A DNA stretch of 64,000 nt from Tetradesmus obliquus (lineage: Eukaryota; Chlorophyta; Chlorophyceae; Sphaeropleales; Scenedesmaceae). Under the pieces are notes generated by a model. The model was not told the DNA's origin, made no database searches, and worked only from the letters and a program-made list of their open reading frames with translations. The stretch is from assembly GCA_030272155.1 (NCBI GenBank), contig CP126191.1, forward strand, positions 5,974,501 to 6,038,500, written 5' to 3'. Shown in pieces: positions 23,741 to 38,087 of the stretch; within the stretch, counting starts at the first letter, position 1; each line of letters starts with the position of its first letter. The translations under genes were made by a program, and so were the position numbers.

Positions 23741-26426
23741 CTAGCTCCTGCCAGGGCTGCTGCGCAGCGCTGCCAGCTGCTGCTGGAAGTCTGGCATGCG
23801 GTGCATGATGGGGCTGGCCAGCGTGAAGAGCGCGTTGAGGTCCACCATCTTCTCCAGCAGCCGGAAGCCCAGCGCCACAGGGCCCACGTCCTGCAGGCAC
23901 CAGGTGGCATACACAGCTTTGTTTGCTACTACCATATTCAGATGTTTCATTCGCCGATCACTCTGCTTGCCCGATAACAAGCAAGATGCGATCTCTTTGT
24001 CAACAGCAGCAAATGGGGCAGCTGGAGAGCACACCAGCAGGTGAGCAGATGCTGTCGAACCGGCGGGTGTGGTGGCTTATTTAGTGTGTCATCTAGCAAT
24101 CTGAACACATGCAGAAATGCACAATGTACCGCGCACCTTCCAGATGGTGCGGCCTATGCTGGCGAAGATGATGTCAGGCAGCGCGTCAGGGCCCACCGCC
24201 AGCTTCCTGAAGGCCTCCATCATGCCGATCTTGACCGTGCCATCATAGAAGCTGGCAGCAGCAGCAGTGCGACGTTGGGGTGGCGGTGTGTCAGCATGCG
24301 CAGCAGCCAGCGGTCGTAGCATAGCAGATTGCCACAGGCATGGTCAAGTGCCTGCTGAGCAAGCGGCTGTCAGGGCCACTGGCCAGGCAGCAGCACGCTC
24401 GACAGTACAATGCATACAAGCAACATACGGCCGCCGCACGTTCTGAAGTACTGGCATCGCAGTCTTGCTGCACCTTGGTCAATACTGCCACCCCTGCAAG
24501 CCCACAGTGCACTGCCCACCGCATCAATTCTCTAAACAGCTGTCTGCACATGAAATGTTGTTGCCCTGCCACGTCCTGCACAAAGATCACAAGCCCTTTG
24601 TCAACAGCATCAGTTGTCCTGCCCAAGATTGTTGTGTTTGCACTCACCGGGAGGCCACTGGCGAGGGGTGCACCGCCATCACATCAATGCCCAGCCACTT
24701 GACCTCAGGCGCCAGGCTGATGGCAAACATGCTCAGGAAGGCCTTGGTGGAGGCGTAGCTGACAGCAAAGGGGCTGGGCAGCACAGCGCTGGCGCTGCTG
24801 GTGAACACGAAGCAGCCCTTGAGGCTGGCATCCATCTGCATCACAGGGCAGGGGTTGGGTTTAGGGCTGTGCTCACACTGGAGGCTTGCATGAGCACATG
24901 GAAGGCGCGCTGATGAAATTTGATGGGTGGTGGGTTGGTGTGTGGCATTCAGCGGTGTGAGGTCAGCAGGGAGTCTGGAGGCAACCCGCAGGATCAGTGC
25001 GCACAGTCACTGGTAAGGCAGCAGGTGCCTGCTGCTCACCAGCCACACCCCATTCATGCACTGCAATGCCTAGAGACCACCAATCGGTTGACCACCACAG
25101 CCTGCTGTGCAGCCAGTGGCACATGTGACGCACTGGCCTCGTAAGTCTCACCATTCGCTTCAGGAAGTGGTGCGTGACCTGCACTGCGCTGACAGCATTG
25201 CACTCAATGTTGGCCTGCACCTGCTCGATGGTTCTGCAGACACAGCAACAATGCAATTGCAGCGTTGTTCATCGCGAGACAGAAAGATAGGGAGCAGTTA
25301 CATGCATGTGCAGTCAATTGTGGACATGGTAAAGGAGCATTGTGCGCTGCCAGCAGGCAGCTGGTCATGTACAGCAGGGATAGCCCTGCCTTGGTGCACG
25401 GGCAACAGCACACCTACATCTGAGATGCAAGCACGGCAGCCCCTGCATGCTCTTTGGCAGGCCAGCACGGCGCAACGTAAACAAATCAGCTGGCCACCAG
25501 AGGCGCAGCCGCAGCCACAGGCCTTTTGTGCTGCCGCATTACTGCTGCGCCACTGCTGCAGCGCCAGCCAGGCAGGCTCCCTCACTTGGTGTAGAAGAAG
25601 CCAGGCAGGATGTAGCCGGCGTTGCAGAACACGATCTGCACATCAATGTCTGCCGTGGCCTTGATGATGGCGGGCATGTAGCCGCCGTGGCGGCCCAGGT
25701 CAGCACCAACCTGTGTGCACACGCAGCATGCGCACACATGATGACAGCCAGAACTCTGGACTATGCTAGGCCATGTATCATCCTTGCCCCGGAGTTTACC
25801 ACTTGCGCAAGCAAACATATAACTGCGCTGTGCAAGCAAACGCACAACACCTGGCGGCTGCCGCAGCTGCTGCGCACCTTGCGGAACTCCACTTTGGGGT
25901 ACTCTGTGCTGAGCTCCTCAAAGGTGGCGTCCAGCGCCTCATTCTGCAGCGCCACAAGCACCACAGACAGGCCCTGCTGCGCCAGGCGCGTGGCGATTGA
26001 CTTGCCGATGCCTGGCAACACGAACGCATTGGCAAATACAACAGAAAGAACTAATTTATTGCTGCAGTAATTCCTTGATGGGAGAGCAACACACATGCAT
26101 GTTGCCAACAGATCAAACAGTTTGGATGTACATGCCAGCTTGTACTGTCACTGCTGCTTGGCGTCATCCGTGACGAGCACCTCACGCTGTGTGATCGCTG
26201 CACATGAGCTGTGTTTAGCATAAGCTGCTATAAAGCCATGAGATCATGCTTGCTGCTCACCAGTGGATGCTCCAGTGACTAGCGCCCACTCTGCCTTGTA
26301 CCTGTCTTTCAGGTTCTGATACTTGTAGTAGCTGCCGCAGAGTATCTGGAACAGTGCATACAACCCAAACGACAGGAAGACAACGGCAAGGCCGAAGTAG
26401 GAGAGCACCGTCAGGATCCACCCCAT
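23741..26426 (-). CDS. Short-chain dehydrogenase, very-long-chain 3-ketoacyl-CoA reductase (HSD17B12/KCR) type
   Basis: Seven minus-strand exons, 26426-26261, 26011-25878, 25710-25586, 25233-25152, 24835-24648, 24251-24137 and 23890-23741, give 319 residues, close to the usual 310-320. Residues 5-30 form a hydrophobic membrane anchor, as in KCR and 17-beta-HSD type 12. The Rossmann motif TGASTGIG (51-58) binds NADP(H), FCNAG (128-132) is the NAG motif, Ser at about 182-183 and Y196-x3-K200 (YASTK) are catalytic. The family reduces 3-ketoacyl-CoA to 3-hydroxyacyl-CoA in ER fatty-acid elongation; steroid or other SDR substrates remain possible because SDR sequence predicts substrate poorly. The C-terminus lacks a KKxx ER signal. 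The start is the first ATG before the anchor; upstream in-frame codons lack an ATG. Divergent from DGAT2 across 408 bp. Confidence 0.85.
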
Positions 26427-26834
26427 GCTGGTAGCAGCTGTCTTGCAGGCTGTCACTGTGCAGCACAACGGGCCCTTTTCGGCGGGCTTGATGGTGTACG
26501 CTTGACGCTTGAAATTGATTTCCAAAGTTCATTTAAAGTACGTTCTGAGCCTATGATTGATTGGATCGTCGCGCAACTGCTTATAACACAGGTGAAACAC
26601 TATAGCCGAACGGAAAATCGCTTGCCGTGCAAGCTTGCATCAACACACGCTGAACGAAGCCCAGCACGTAGCTGAACTGTACTTCGTCACAAAACTAAGG
26701 AAGCGAGGTGCTGGAGGTGGTCACTCATAATCAAAACGCTCACAGCCCATCATCACAGCCGCATCTCGTCTTTCTCACGACCACCCTCTTGCGAGAAGAT
26801 CGGATAGACATAGCGTGTTTGACGCACAGGAGCC
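26427..26834. promoter_or_regulatory. Shared divergent promoter of the reductase and DGAT2
   Basis: Only 408 bp separate the two start codons, so both 5' UTRs and core promoters must lie here. ATTGG (a CCAAT box on minus) is at 26560-26564 and an AT-rich TTTAAA at 26532-26537 could serve as a TATA-like element for the reductase. Start sites cannot be placed from sequence alone. Confidence 0.6.
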
Positions 26835-28759
26835 ATGGCATCGTCCAGCGCGAGTGCGGGTTCCCAGTGTTCTACTTCCCCACAGGATATTCAGGACGCG
26901 CAAAGCGCGCTGAGAGAAGAAGTTATGGACAGCACAGAAGCGTTGATGGGTGAGAGTTGTGCTGCTGTGCAAGGGATGGGCTGGCTTCAGGCAGGTCAGA
27001 GGGTCAGGGCAGGGCCTTGCATGGCAGCTGCATCACACTCGCTGGACACAGAGCCACTGCACGACATGCTAACGCTTTGTAGCTCAACTCATCGTTCCCC
27101 ATGCCTGTGCAGGCTCTAAGCAGCAAGGGACAGCACACAGGAACCGCCTGTTCACTGAGGGGACTGGCAAGATGCCCTTTTGGCAGCAGTGCCTAGCAAT
27201 GGCTACGCTGCTGCTCTTCATAGCCTGGATATACGTGCTGGCTGCCCTGATGCTGGCAGCACCCTTCTCGCCATTGGCAGCGGCAGCAGCGCTCGCAGCA
27301 TGGGGCACTCTGATGCTGCCCTGCACGCCGCTGCTGTGGCGCCCAGCCCTGGCTAGCCCCGTGTTTGCGCTGTGGCGCAAGTACTTCAACTACTCGGTGG
27401 TGTATGAGGAGAAGCTGGACGTGAGCCAGCACTACCTCTACGCAGACTTCCCACACGGTGAGCAGCGGCAGTGGGAGGGTCGAAATTGCGGCTAGTAGCT
27501 CAGCTCAGGGACAGGCTGTCCCTTTTGCCCTGATGCCTTTGAACGCGGGTTGAGATGCAGTCAAGTGCCCTGACAGCAGACTCGAGCGGTGACGCTGCAA
27601 GCAGTGAGCGCTGAGCAAACACGCGCACCAGCGCAGTGGACCACAGCATAGATGGCACCAGTACTGTGCCTCTCAAGGGAGTGTACAAGCAGTACGATTT
27701 TGTCCACACAGCGTGCTGCACTTGTTTCTGGGGTGCTGTGCTTGACGTTTGCTGGGTTGTGCGCCCTGTTGCCGTGCAGGCGCTTTCCCTCTGAGCCAGC
27801 TGCTGGGGCTGACCATCAGGCACAAGGCAGGCTGGGAAGGTGAGCACACGCAAATTGTTTTGGCAAGCAGCAGCAGCAGCAGCAGCAGCAGCCACTGTGA
27901 CTGCATCTTTGGAGCATCGGATGCAGCAGCCGCTGCAGCGCTGACCGTTGCCACTGGCCAATAACAGCGGGGCTGCAGGAGTCGCCCTCTGCAGGCACAG
28001 CAACAGCAGCTGCTCGGCAGCTTCTAGTCAGTGCTAGCAGCTGCCTCGCATGCCAGCAGGTGCTTGCAGCGGCTCTTGCCCTGCACCTGATCTCCTGTCA
28101 GGTCCCACCCACCTGCAGGCATCTCTGCTTATTAGTCCCTCCACATATCTTCCTCTTTAATCACTCCGGCTCATGTTCCTGCAGGCGAGAACTTCTACGG
28201 GCTCGCAGCCGACAGCGCCTTCCGCATCCCGCTGTGGCGCCACGTGTACACCTGGCTGGGCATCGTTCCTGCAAGCGTGGCCAACCTCAAGAAGCACATC
28301 AAGTGGGGCTGCGTGGCGTGCACGCCTGGCGGCATCGCGGAAATGTACCTGGCGGGCGGCAAGTCTGACCACATCTACATCCGCTCCCGCAAGGGCTTTG
28401 TGAGTGTTGCGGTTGAAGAGGGCATCCCTATCGTGCCTGTATACCACTTTGGCAACACTGCCATCCTCAGCTTCGGGCCGAGGTTCCTGGAGCCGTGGGG
28501 CCGCAAGTGGCGCTTCAGCCTGGGGCTGCTGTATGGCGTGGCAGGGCTGCCGATCCCGAGGCGTGTGCAGCTGATGATGGTGGTGGGGCCGCCGGTTGCG
28601 GTCGAGAAGGTGGCGCGGACAGATCCGAGGTTCCAGGCGGTGGTGGATGAGACGCACGGCCGCTACATGGCCACGCTGCAGGCGCTGTTTGACAAATACC
28701 GCGGCGTGTATGGGGCCACCGCTGAGGGCTGGGCGGAGCGGCAGCTGGTGATGCACTGA
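26835..28759 (+). CDS. DGAT2: Diacylglycerol O-acyltransferase type 2
   Basis: Four exons, 26835-26949, 27113-27457, 27780-27839 and 28185-28759, give 364 residues, normal for the family. The enzyme joins acyl-CoA to diacylglycerol in the ER to make triacylglycerol. A hydrophobic hairpin (about 65-115) is the expected membrane segment. The active-site block reads FPHG at 151-154 (HPHG in fungi and animals, EPHS in land plants); its invariant His is present. Further family motifs are FRIPLWRHVYTWLGI, TPGGIAE (220-226) and RSRKGFVSVAVEEGIPIVP, then YHFGN. The splice falls within the Gly codon of FPHG. Green algae usually have several DGAT2 (DGTT) isoforms; I cannot assign which. MGAT or wax-synthase activity occurs in relatives, so the DAG substrate is the likely rather than proven one. 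Intron 3 opens with a CAG run near its donor. Confidence 0.93.
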
Positions 28760-31700
28760 GCATCAGCAGCAGCAGCGGCAGCAGCTTGCAGGCGTTTGGC
28801 CGGGTGCTCTGGCCGGGGTTGGCTGCTGGGCTATCAGTGCTCTGCTGCGCGCCTGGCATTGCAGGCGCGACTTGGCGAGTTGCGCGTATTGATTTGTGCT
28901 GCGGCTGGGGTGGCTGCTGACTGATGTGGTGGCTTGGTTAGGCTGGAGTGCCTAGCTGATTATCTGTACAGGGTGTCGCTAACTCTTTTGTGCCTGTAGT
29001 TTCTGGTACTCAGCTTGTGCCGCTATGAATGGGTTAGGAATGGCTGCATAGTGTAGGTTATGTATGCACTAAGAGAGAGCATAAGCATGTGCTGTGTTCC
29101 ACGGAAGATGTTAAGAGAGTGACAGCGAGCAAACTGGCCGCATCTGCAGCCGGCGCGTGTTCACGCCGTACACTAGTACTGTTCGTACCCTGTGCAGTTT
29201 GAGGCAAGCAGCGGCTCGAAGGCTTTGTACTCGCTGGCTTGTTGGCTGGCAGCCGTATACATATGTACCTGTTGTTGGTTCACGCAGTGTGTATGTTGAT
29301 TTGCACCCTCCTGCATTCAATGCCAAACATAACACATCATTCGATTCTGGGTTGACACCTGAAGGTGGGTGTGCGTTCTGTGTGGGGGTCTGCAGCTGTT
29401 CAGCTGCCGTGTTCTGTGTGTGTCAGCAGCAGCAACTCTGCTGATGAGCTGGATCCCTGCCTTGACTAGCAGAGGGCACCGGCCTTGACTTTAGGCAATG
29501 CTGCTGGGTAGCGAGAGAGCGACTGTATGCTCAGCCACTGCTCACCACGGCTGTGGCTGACAACTGGGATGTACCATGGACAGCAACCGATTGTAGTAGC
29601 GGAATGCTGAAGGCTAGCCCAGGAGTGGTAGAACCGTGGCATGGGTGCTGGCTGTGGTGCCTATCCATGTGCGTTGGGTTGTGTGAGTGCAGGCTACTTA
29701 GAGGAGTGAGCTGTGTTGGCAGCAACACTGAGACGTGTTGCTGCATGCGCCACCGTGTGTTTGGTCCTGGCCTCTTTTGTATCGCTCTGAAGCACCCCTT
29801 TATGTGTGGTTGTTTTGTGTCGTTTGGGGACAACATACTTAGGGACAATCGCATCTGCATGTGTATCATTTCTGTGTGGTGTGTCGGCACAGCAGGCCAG
29901 GAGGAATATTGAAACCTGTTCCGGTCACTGGCCACTCTGTGCGTTGGCTTGCCTTGGCGTAGTGTTGTGCTGTGTGCGTTGGCTTGTGTTAGCGTAGCGT
30001 TGTGCTGTGTACCTTACCTGCCTGCAGCGCACAAGGTTGTGTGTGTGTACCAGGCCTGTTGACAGGAACACGAGTTGATCCTGGGTATAGCATAGCTTAG
30101 CGTAGCAGAGGCATCAAATGCCCGCTGCACCTGGTGCACTGGTGCTATGCTGCATCAGCGGCAAACCCAGCTGTGCCGCAGCTTGTACCCTTGTATCGTT
30201 GGATCAGCGGCAGCTTGTACCCTGGCACAGTTTAATCTGCATATGCTGGAGTACACCGCTCAACATGGAGACATCAGGGCGACTCCTTACGAGAGCCCTG
30301 CTACATGAGGTGGTTTAGTAGACAGGCGCATTGCTCCTTTTTCATTGTGTGTGGTGGTGTTGCGCGTGGTGTTTGAGCCTTTGCACAGTGCAGTCGCCCC
30401 CAACAGATGTTGGGCCTGGCATGCATGCACGCCTCCCCTGCTTGTGCCGTGCCAGCTTGGAGTGGGACGCTGCTCGCCATTGGTTGGCACCAGACACCTC
30501 ACTGCTTTTTATTCAGCTGTTGTGCTTCTGGGCTGTGCTTGTGGCCTCTGCGAGTATCAGGCTTCAAACAGGCAATTGTGTTGTGGAGGCTTGGTTCAGT
30601 GCTCTTTGTGTGCGTCGACAGCGAGGTGGGGTTGTGCAACGGGAGGCACCATTTGACAAGGGGGGAGCCTTGTAACTGTACCTGCTGAAATTCAGACATG
30701 GCAGGACGCTATCAGTTTAGCATCCAGTTCGGTTCATGCGGCAGGCGCTGATCCAGTGATGCATCACAAGCATTGAAAACATGCCATCCATCCCAGCAGC
30801 CTGCACTGCAGGCTGGCAGCGCAACCCCCAACGCCGTTGTTCAAGTGCCGCGAACCTGCCCCCTAAAGCCACGAGTGCATGGCACTGCATGTATACGGCA
30901 TGTATACAGCGGCATGTATACGTATGCCCTAGTTTGAAAGCGCGCTGGGTGATGAGCGCCCAGGCGATGGCAGCCAAAACGTGTCCAGCTGATCCAGGTG
31001 CTAGCTAGCACAACGCAATGCTGCCAGTTGTAGGCAGCCGCTGCCTACAAGCTGCTGCGGCAGCAGCCAGTGGGCGGCGCAAGGACACACAAGCTCTGCT
31101 TTCGGTGATCCTGCTGTGGATGACGCTACTGCAGGTGCGTATGCATGTGCTGTGTCTTTTGAGACCGCAGCACAGCGCCCCACAGTGTACTACACAGTGC
31201 TGATGCACATCAACATCGATGTAAAAACATCTTGAGCCAGCCAACCTGCATGCATGTGCTAACACGTCGTGCACACACAGCCAATGGCGCTGGTCAGCGA
31301 CCCAATGGGGGCTTGGGCAAGCCACATGCAGAAAACATAGCTACCAACGAGTACCATTGCCCAAAGCTTCAGCAGGAACTTTGGGCGTGAGAGCCATGCC
31401 AGGAGTGATTGCTGTCCACACTGCAGGTGCCACTCACACCGTGAGCTTCCTGCAGCAACCAGAAGTGTGGATTTGTAACACAACTCTACAGACCATACTG
31501 AGGCTGATGGCGTCATTGTTATGATCAAGTGGTAAAAGGGGTGATGCGATGGACCATAACAGCAACGTGGCGCGGCTGCCTCGTCATATACTCGACCAAC
31601 ACTTTCTCAAGGTACACGGTCAATGTTGTACAATAGCATAGCACGCTGACGAATGCACTGTGGTGACACCCGCAAGCAAAAGTGACAATCCCCAATATCA

Positions 31701-32056
31701 TGCCCAACACAACTCACAGACTCTCCTTTATGCACAGAAGCAGACACTGCGCTCAGCAAGTCCCTCGCCACAATAGCACACACCGAACGACACGCCTGCT
31801 TATATGCATTAGTGCTCAGTCAACACGCAGGTAAGCTGGCGCGCACCTACTGCTGGTGCCAGGGCCCAGCAGCGACCACACAGCATGGCCTGCTGCAGCA
31901 GCTGGGCAGGGCAGCTGACCAGGCCCATCAGCAGCAACTGCGCCATACCTGCTGGCCAACACAGCTTCTGTTTATGCCAGCCAGCGCGCCAGCACTGCCA
32001 AGCGTTGCGCATGATGTTGAAACAGTGCAGCTGATGGCTGCATAACAGGTTAATCA
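28760..32056. other. Large convergent intergenic region
   Basis: About 3.3 kb between the DGAT2 stop (+) and the thiolase stop (-). The + strand is unusually T/G-rich between about 28900 and 30700. It contains a 2 x 35-bp tandem repeat (29939-30008) and three copies of GCATGTATAC (30887-30921). Two adjacent short minus frames (31704-31528 and 31528-31259) are hydrophobic but match nothing I know, and I do not call them. No tRNA was recognised. Confidence 0.5.
29939..30008 (+). repeat. Two tandem 35-bp repeats
   Basis: Units 29939-29973 and 29974-30008 agree at 31 of 35 positions (GTGCGTTGGCTT at the start, GTTGTGCTGT at the end). T/G-rich intergenic minisatellite of no evident function. Confidence 0.85.
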
Positions 32057-35648
<3,592 letters not shown>

Positions 35649-36129
35649 GCCGCTCAGCGCTCGCACAAGGCCTCCCGTCCGTGCTGCAGCTGCTTTGTGT
35701 AGTCCAGCAGTTGACAGCTGACGCAGCAGGTACATTCAAGTGGCCAAAGCGCGCCTCGTTAAGAATAGTATCAATCCAGTAGCAGTTGAAGCAGCGATTT
35801 TGATGCAGCACGCCACTGCTGCTGTGCTGTGCTGACGTTTCTTCGTGCTAATCTGCTGACGCAGCGGTCCGAGGCAATTCTTGGAGCATCAAGAGCAAGC
35901 ATACACTTCCGATCTTAGAAAAACTTTGAACCGCTGACATTTCGTAAGGTAAAGCAGCCTGTCGCCAAGGACAAGTTCGACTAAACCCTACTCAAGTAAC
36001 ATTTGCCAACCATGTTGTTGTGCAACCCTCCCACGTTTGTCTGTCGCTCAAGGGCCTCAAAAGGCCAGACCAGGAGTACAAAACTAGAAGCTGTGTCCAA
36101 GATTTTTTGTGTACAAGCACCTGTACGAC
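35649..36129. promoter_or_regulatory. Divergent promoter of thiolase and chitobiase genes
   Basis: 481 bp separate the two start codons on opposite strands. The middle (35880-36000) is relatively AT-rich. I see no clear TATA box. The assignment rests on gene orientation only. Confidence 0.5.
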
Positions 36130-38045
36130 ATGCACGTCCTGACATCCGCTGTCTTGCGGTTGTTGCTGTTGGGTTCAATAATCTGCTTGGGAAATGCAGC
36201 ACAGCAATATGGAGCCAAGAGGAGAGTAGAGGTGTGTGTGATGTACCACCTATGTGTGCAGCCTCTGCTTGGCGCTGAGGCTGCACACATAGCTGGTACA
36301 TTACACACACCCCAAGCAGTGCTGGCAGAGCAATGTTGTAACTTACAGAGGTCCACTGCGACCTGCTGCCTGGGTTGTTGCTGCTCCACCCTCTCACAAC
36401 ATCAATGACAGCAAGCAATGCATGTGCCACAAGCTCCACCCCAGCACACATGAGTGTGCGATGATGCTGTTTCACAGGTGTATGGGTTTGCAGTGGCCAG
36501 CACGCCAACGTATCGCGGCTATGACTGGTCGCTGCTGACCACCAGTGCATGGAGGACAGACGCTGAGCTGGTCATGCTGGCAGCGCAGCACGGCGCAACG
36601 GTGAACACACAGCAGCAGCAGCAGCAGCAGCAGCAGTAACAGCAGCAGCAGCAATAGCAGCAGAGCAGCTTCAGCAGTTCGGTCGGTGCTTGTCTGTGAC
36701 CGGGGGAGGGCAGTAAGGCACCATGTGCATGGTGATTCCTTTTGCAACAGGTTCTGCGCCATGCCAGCTGGTGAATGCTGCTCCAGTGCTCGTTCTGCAG
36801 TGCCAACAGCAATGGGAACATACAAGCGCTGAATGAAATGTCCGCTGCGCTGCAGGTGGAGTTGAATGCAGGCCTGACAGCAGCTACTGCAAAGGACATA
36901 ATGAGCACGCCCAAGAAGCGCGCTGCATGGGTGAGCAGCAGACAGCTGGGTGCAGCAGGCACTGCCGCCATGCCCGTGCCACAGCAGATGCCAGCAGCAG
37001 AGGCTTTGCAAGGTGTTTGCGGGAACTCCTGACCACAGTACTGCCAGCAACCCTGCCCAAACACCCGCGACAGATGGCAGCTGTGCTGCAGGGCGGCTGC
37101 CTGCAGCTGTACGTGTTGGTGCGCATCAGCTTAGCTGTGCACCAGCAGGATATAGTATGTTGTAAATGACCCACACGACACTTATGCTGTGCTTGTGCTG
37201 TGTGGCTGTGCAGGTGTCCAAGCAAGTGGTGCAGCTGGTGAAGCTGGGCGCTGGCGGCATCAACTTTGACCTGGAGATGCCCATGCAGGTGTGTACGAGT
37301 GGCGCCAGCATGACTCGACAGCATGCGCTGCTTCACACCTTGCAGGCAACTGCTCTTGGCAGCGACGCCGCAGCGACGTGCATAACATGTCAGCAGTGCA
37401 TAGTGGTGGTCATGCTGGTTGAGCAGCTGCCGGTTACGTGTGTTGCAGGCGCGGCTCTCCAGCTGCAGGACACTGCGTGCAATTGTTCCACGTTGCTGCG
37501 CTTGACCTGCACCTGCCCTGCTGCCTGGTGCATTGCACGTGCTGCCCCTGCCAGCCTGGTGACAAGGCAGCAGCAGACTACGTCGCGCTGGTCAACCTCA
37601 CTGCACAGACGCTGCGGGGTGCCGTGCCTGGCGCGTCTGTGTCTGTTGACGTGCCCTGGTCGCCCTTTGACATTGATGGCAGGAACTACGACTGGGCGGG
37701 GCTGGCTGCTGCTGCTGACACGCTGTTCATCATGGCATATGACACAGCCTCCCAGGTGGGCTGCTGACCCGTTATAATAACGCTTTGCCGGGCTGGCCTA
37801 GTTACAGCTCTGCAGATAGACAGCAACATGTGCAAACGAGGTTGGGACCTGTTCCCGCAGCATGCGTCTTACTGGCTGACATGCACCCAGTGTGATAAGG
37901 GGATGTCTTCAGTCTGGCTGCCTGTGCTGCCGCTGTTGTCACTTGTGGTGTTACAGTACTTCTGCCAGCGCGACATTTTGCAGTAGCCTACCTGAGGCAC
38001 GCGACAGCAAGCGTCCCCTGTCCCTGCTGCTGCTGCTGCTGCTGG

Positions 38046-38087
<42 letters not shown>

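Noticed and set aside
31259-31704. Two adjacent hydrophobic minus frames
   Set aside because: Short, no start context, no splice pair that joins them convincingly, no known family.
36721-36855. Extra chitobiase exon reading VNAAPVLVLQCQQQWEHT
   Set aside because: The neighbouring exons join in frame without it and then give the family sequence GATVELNAGLTAATAKDIM; including it would bring a stop.
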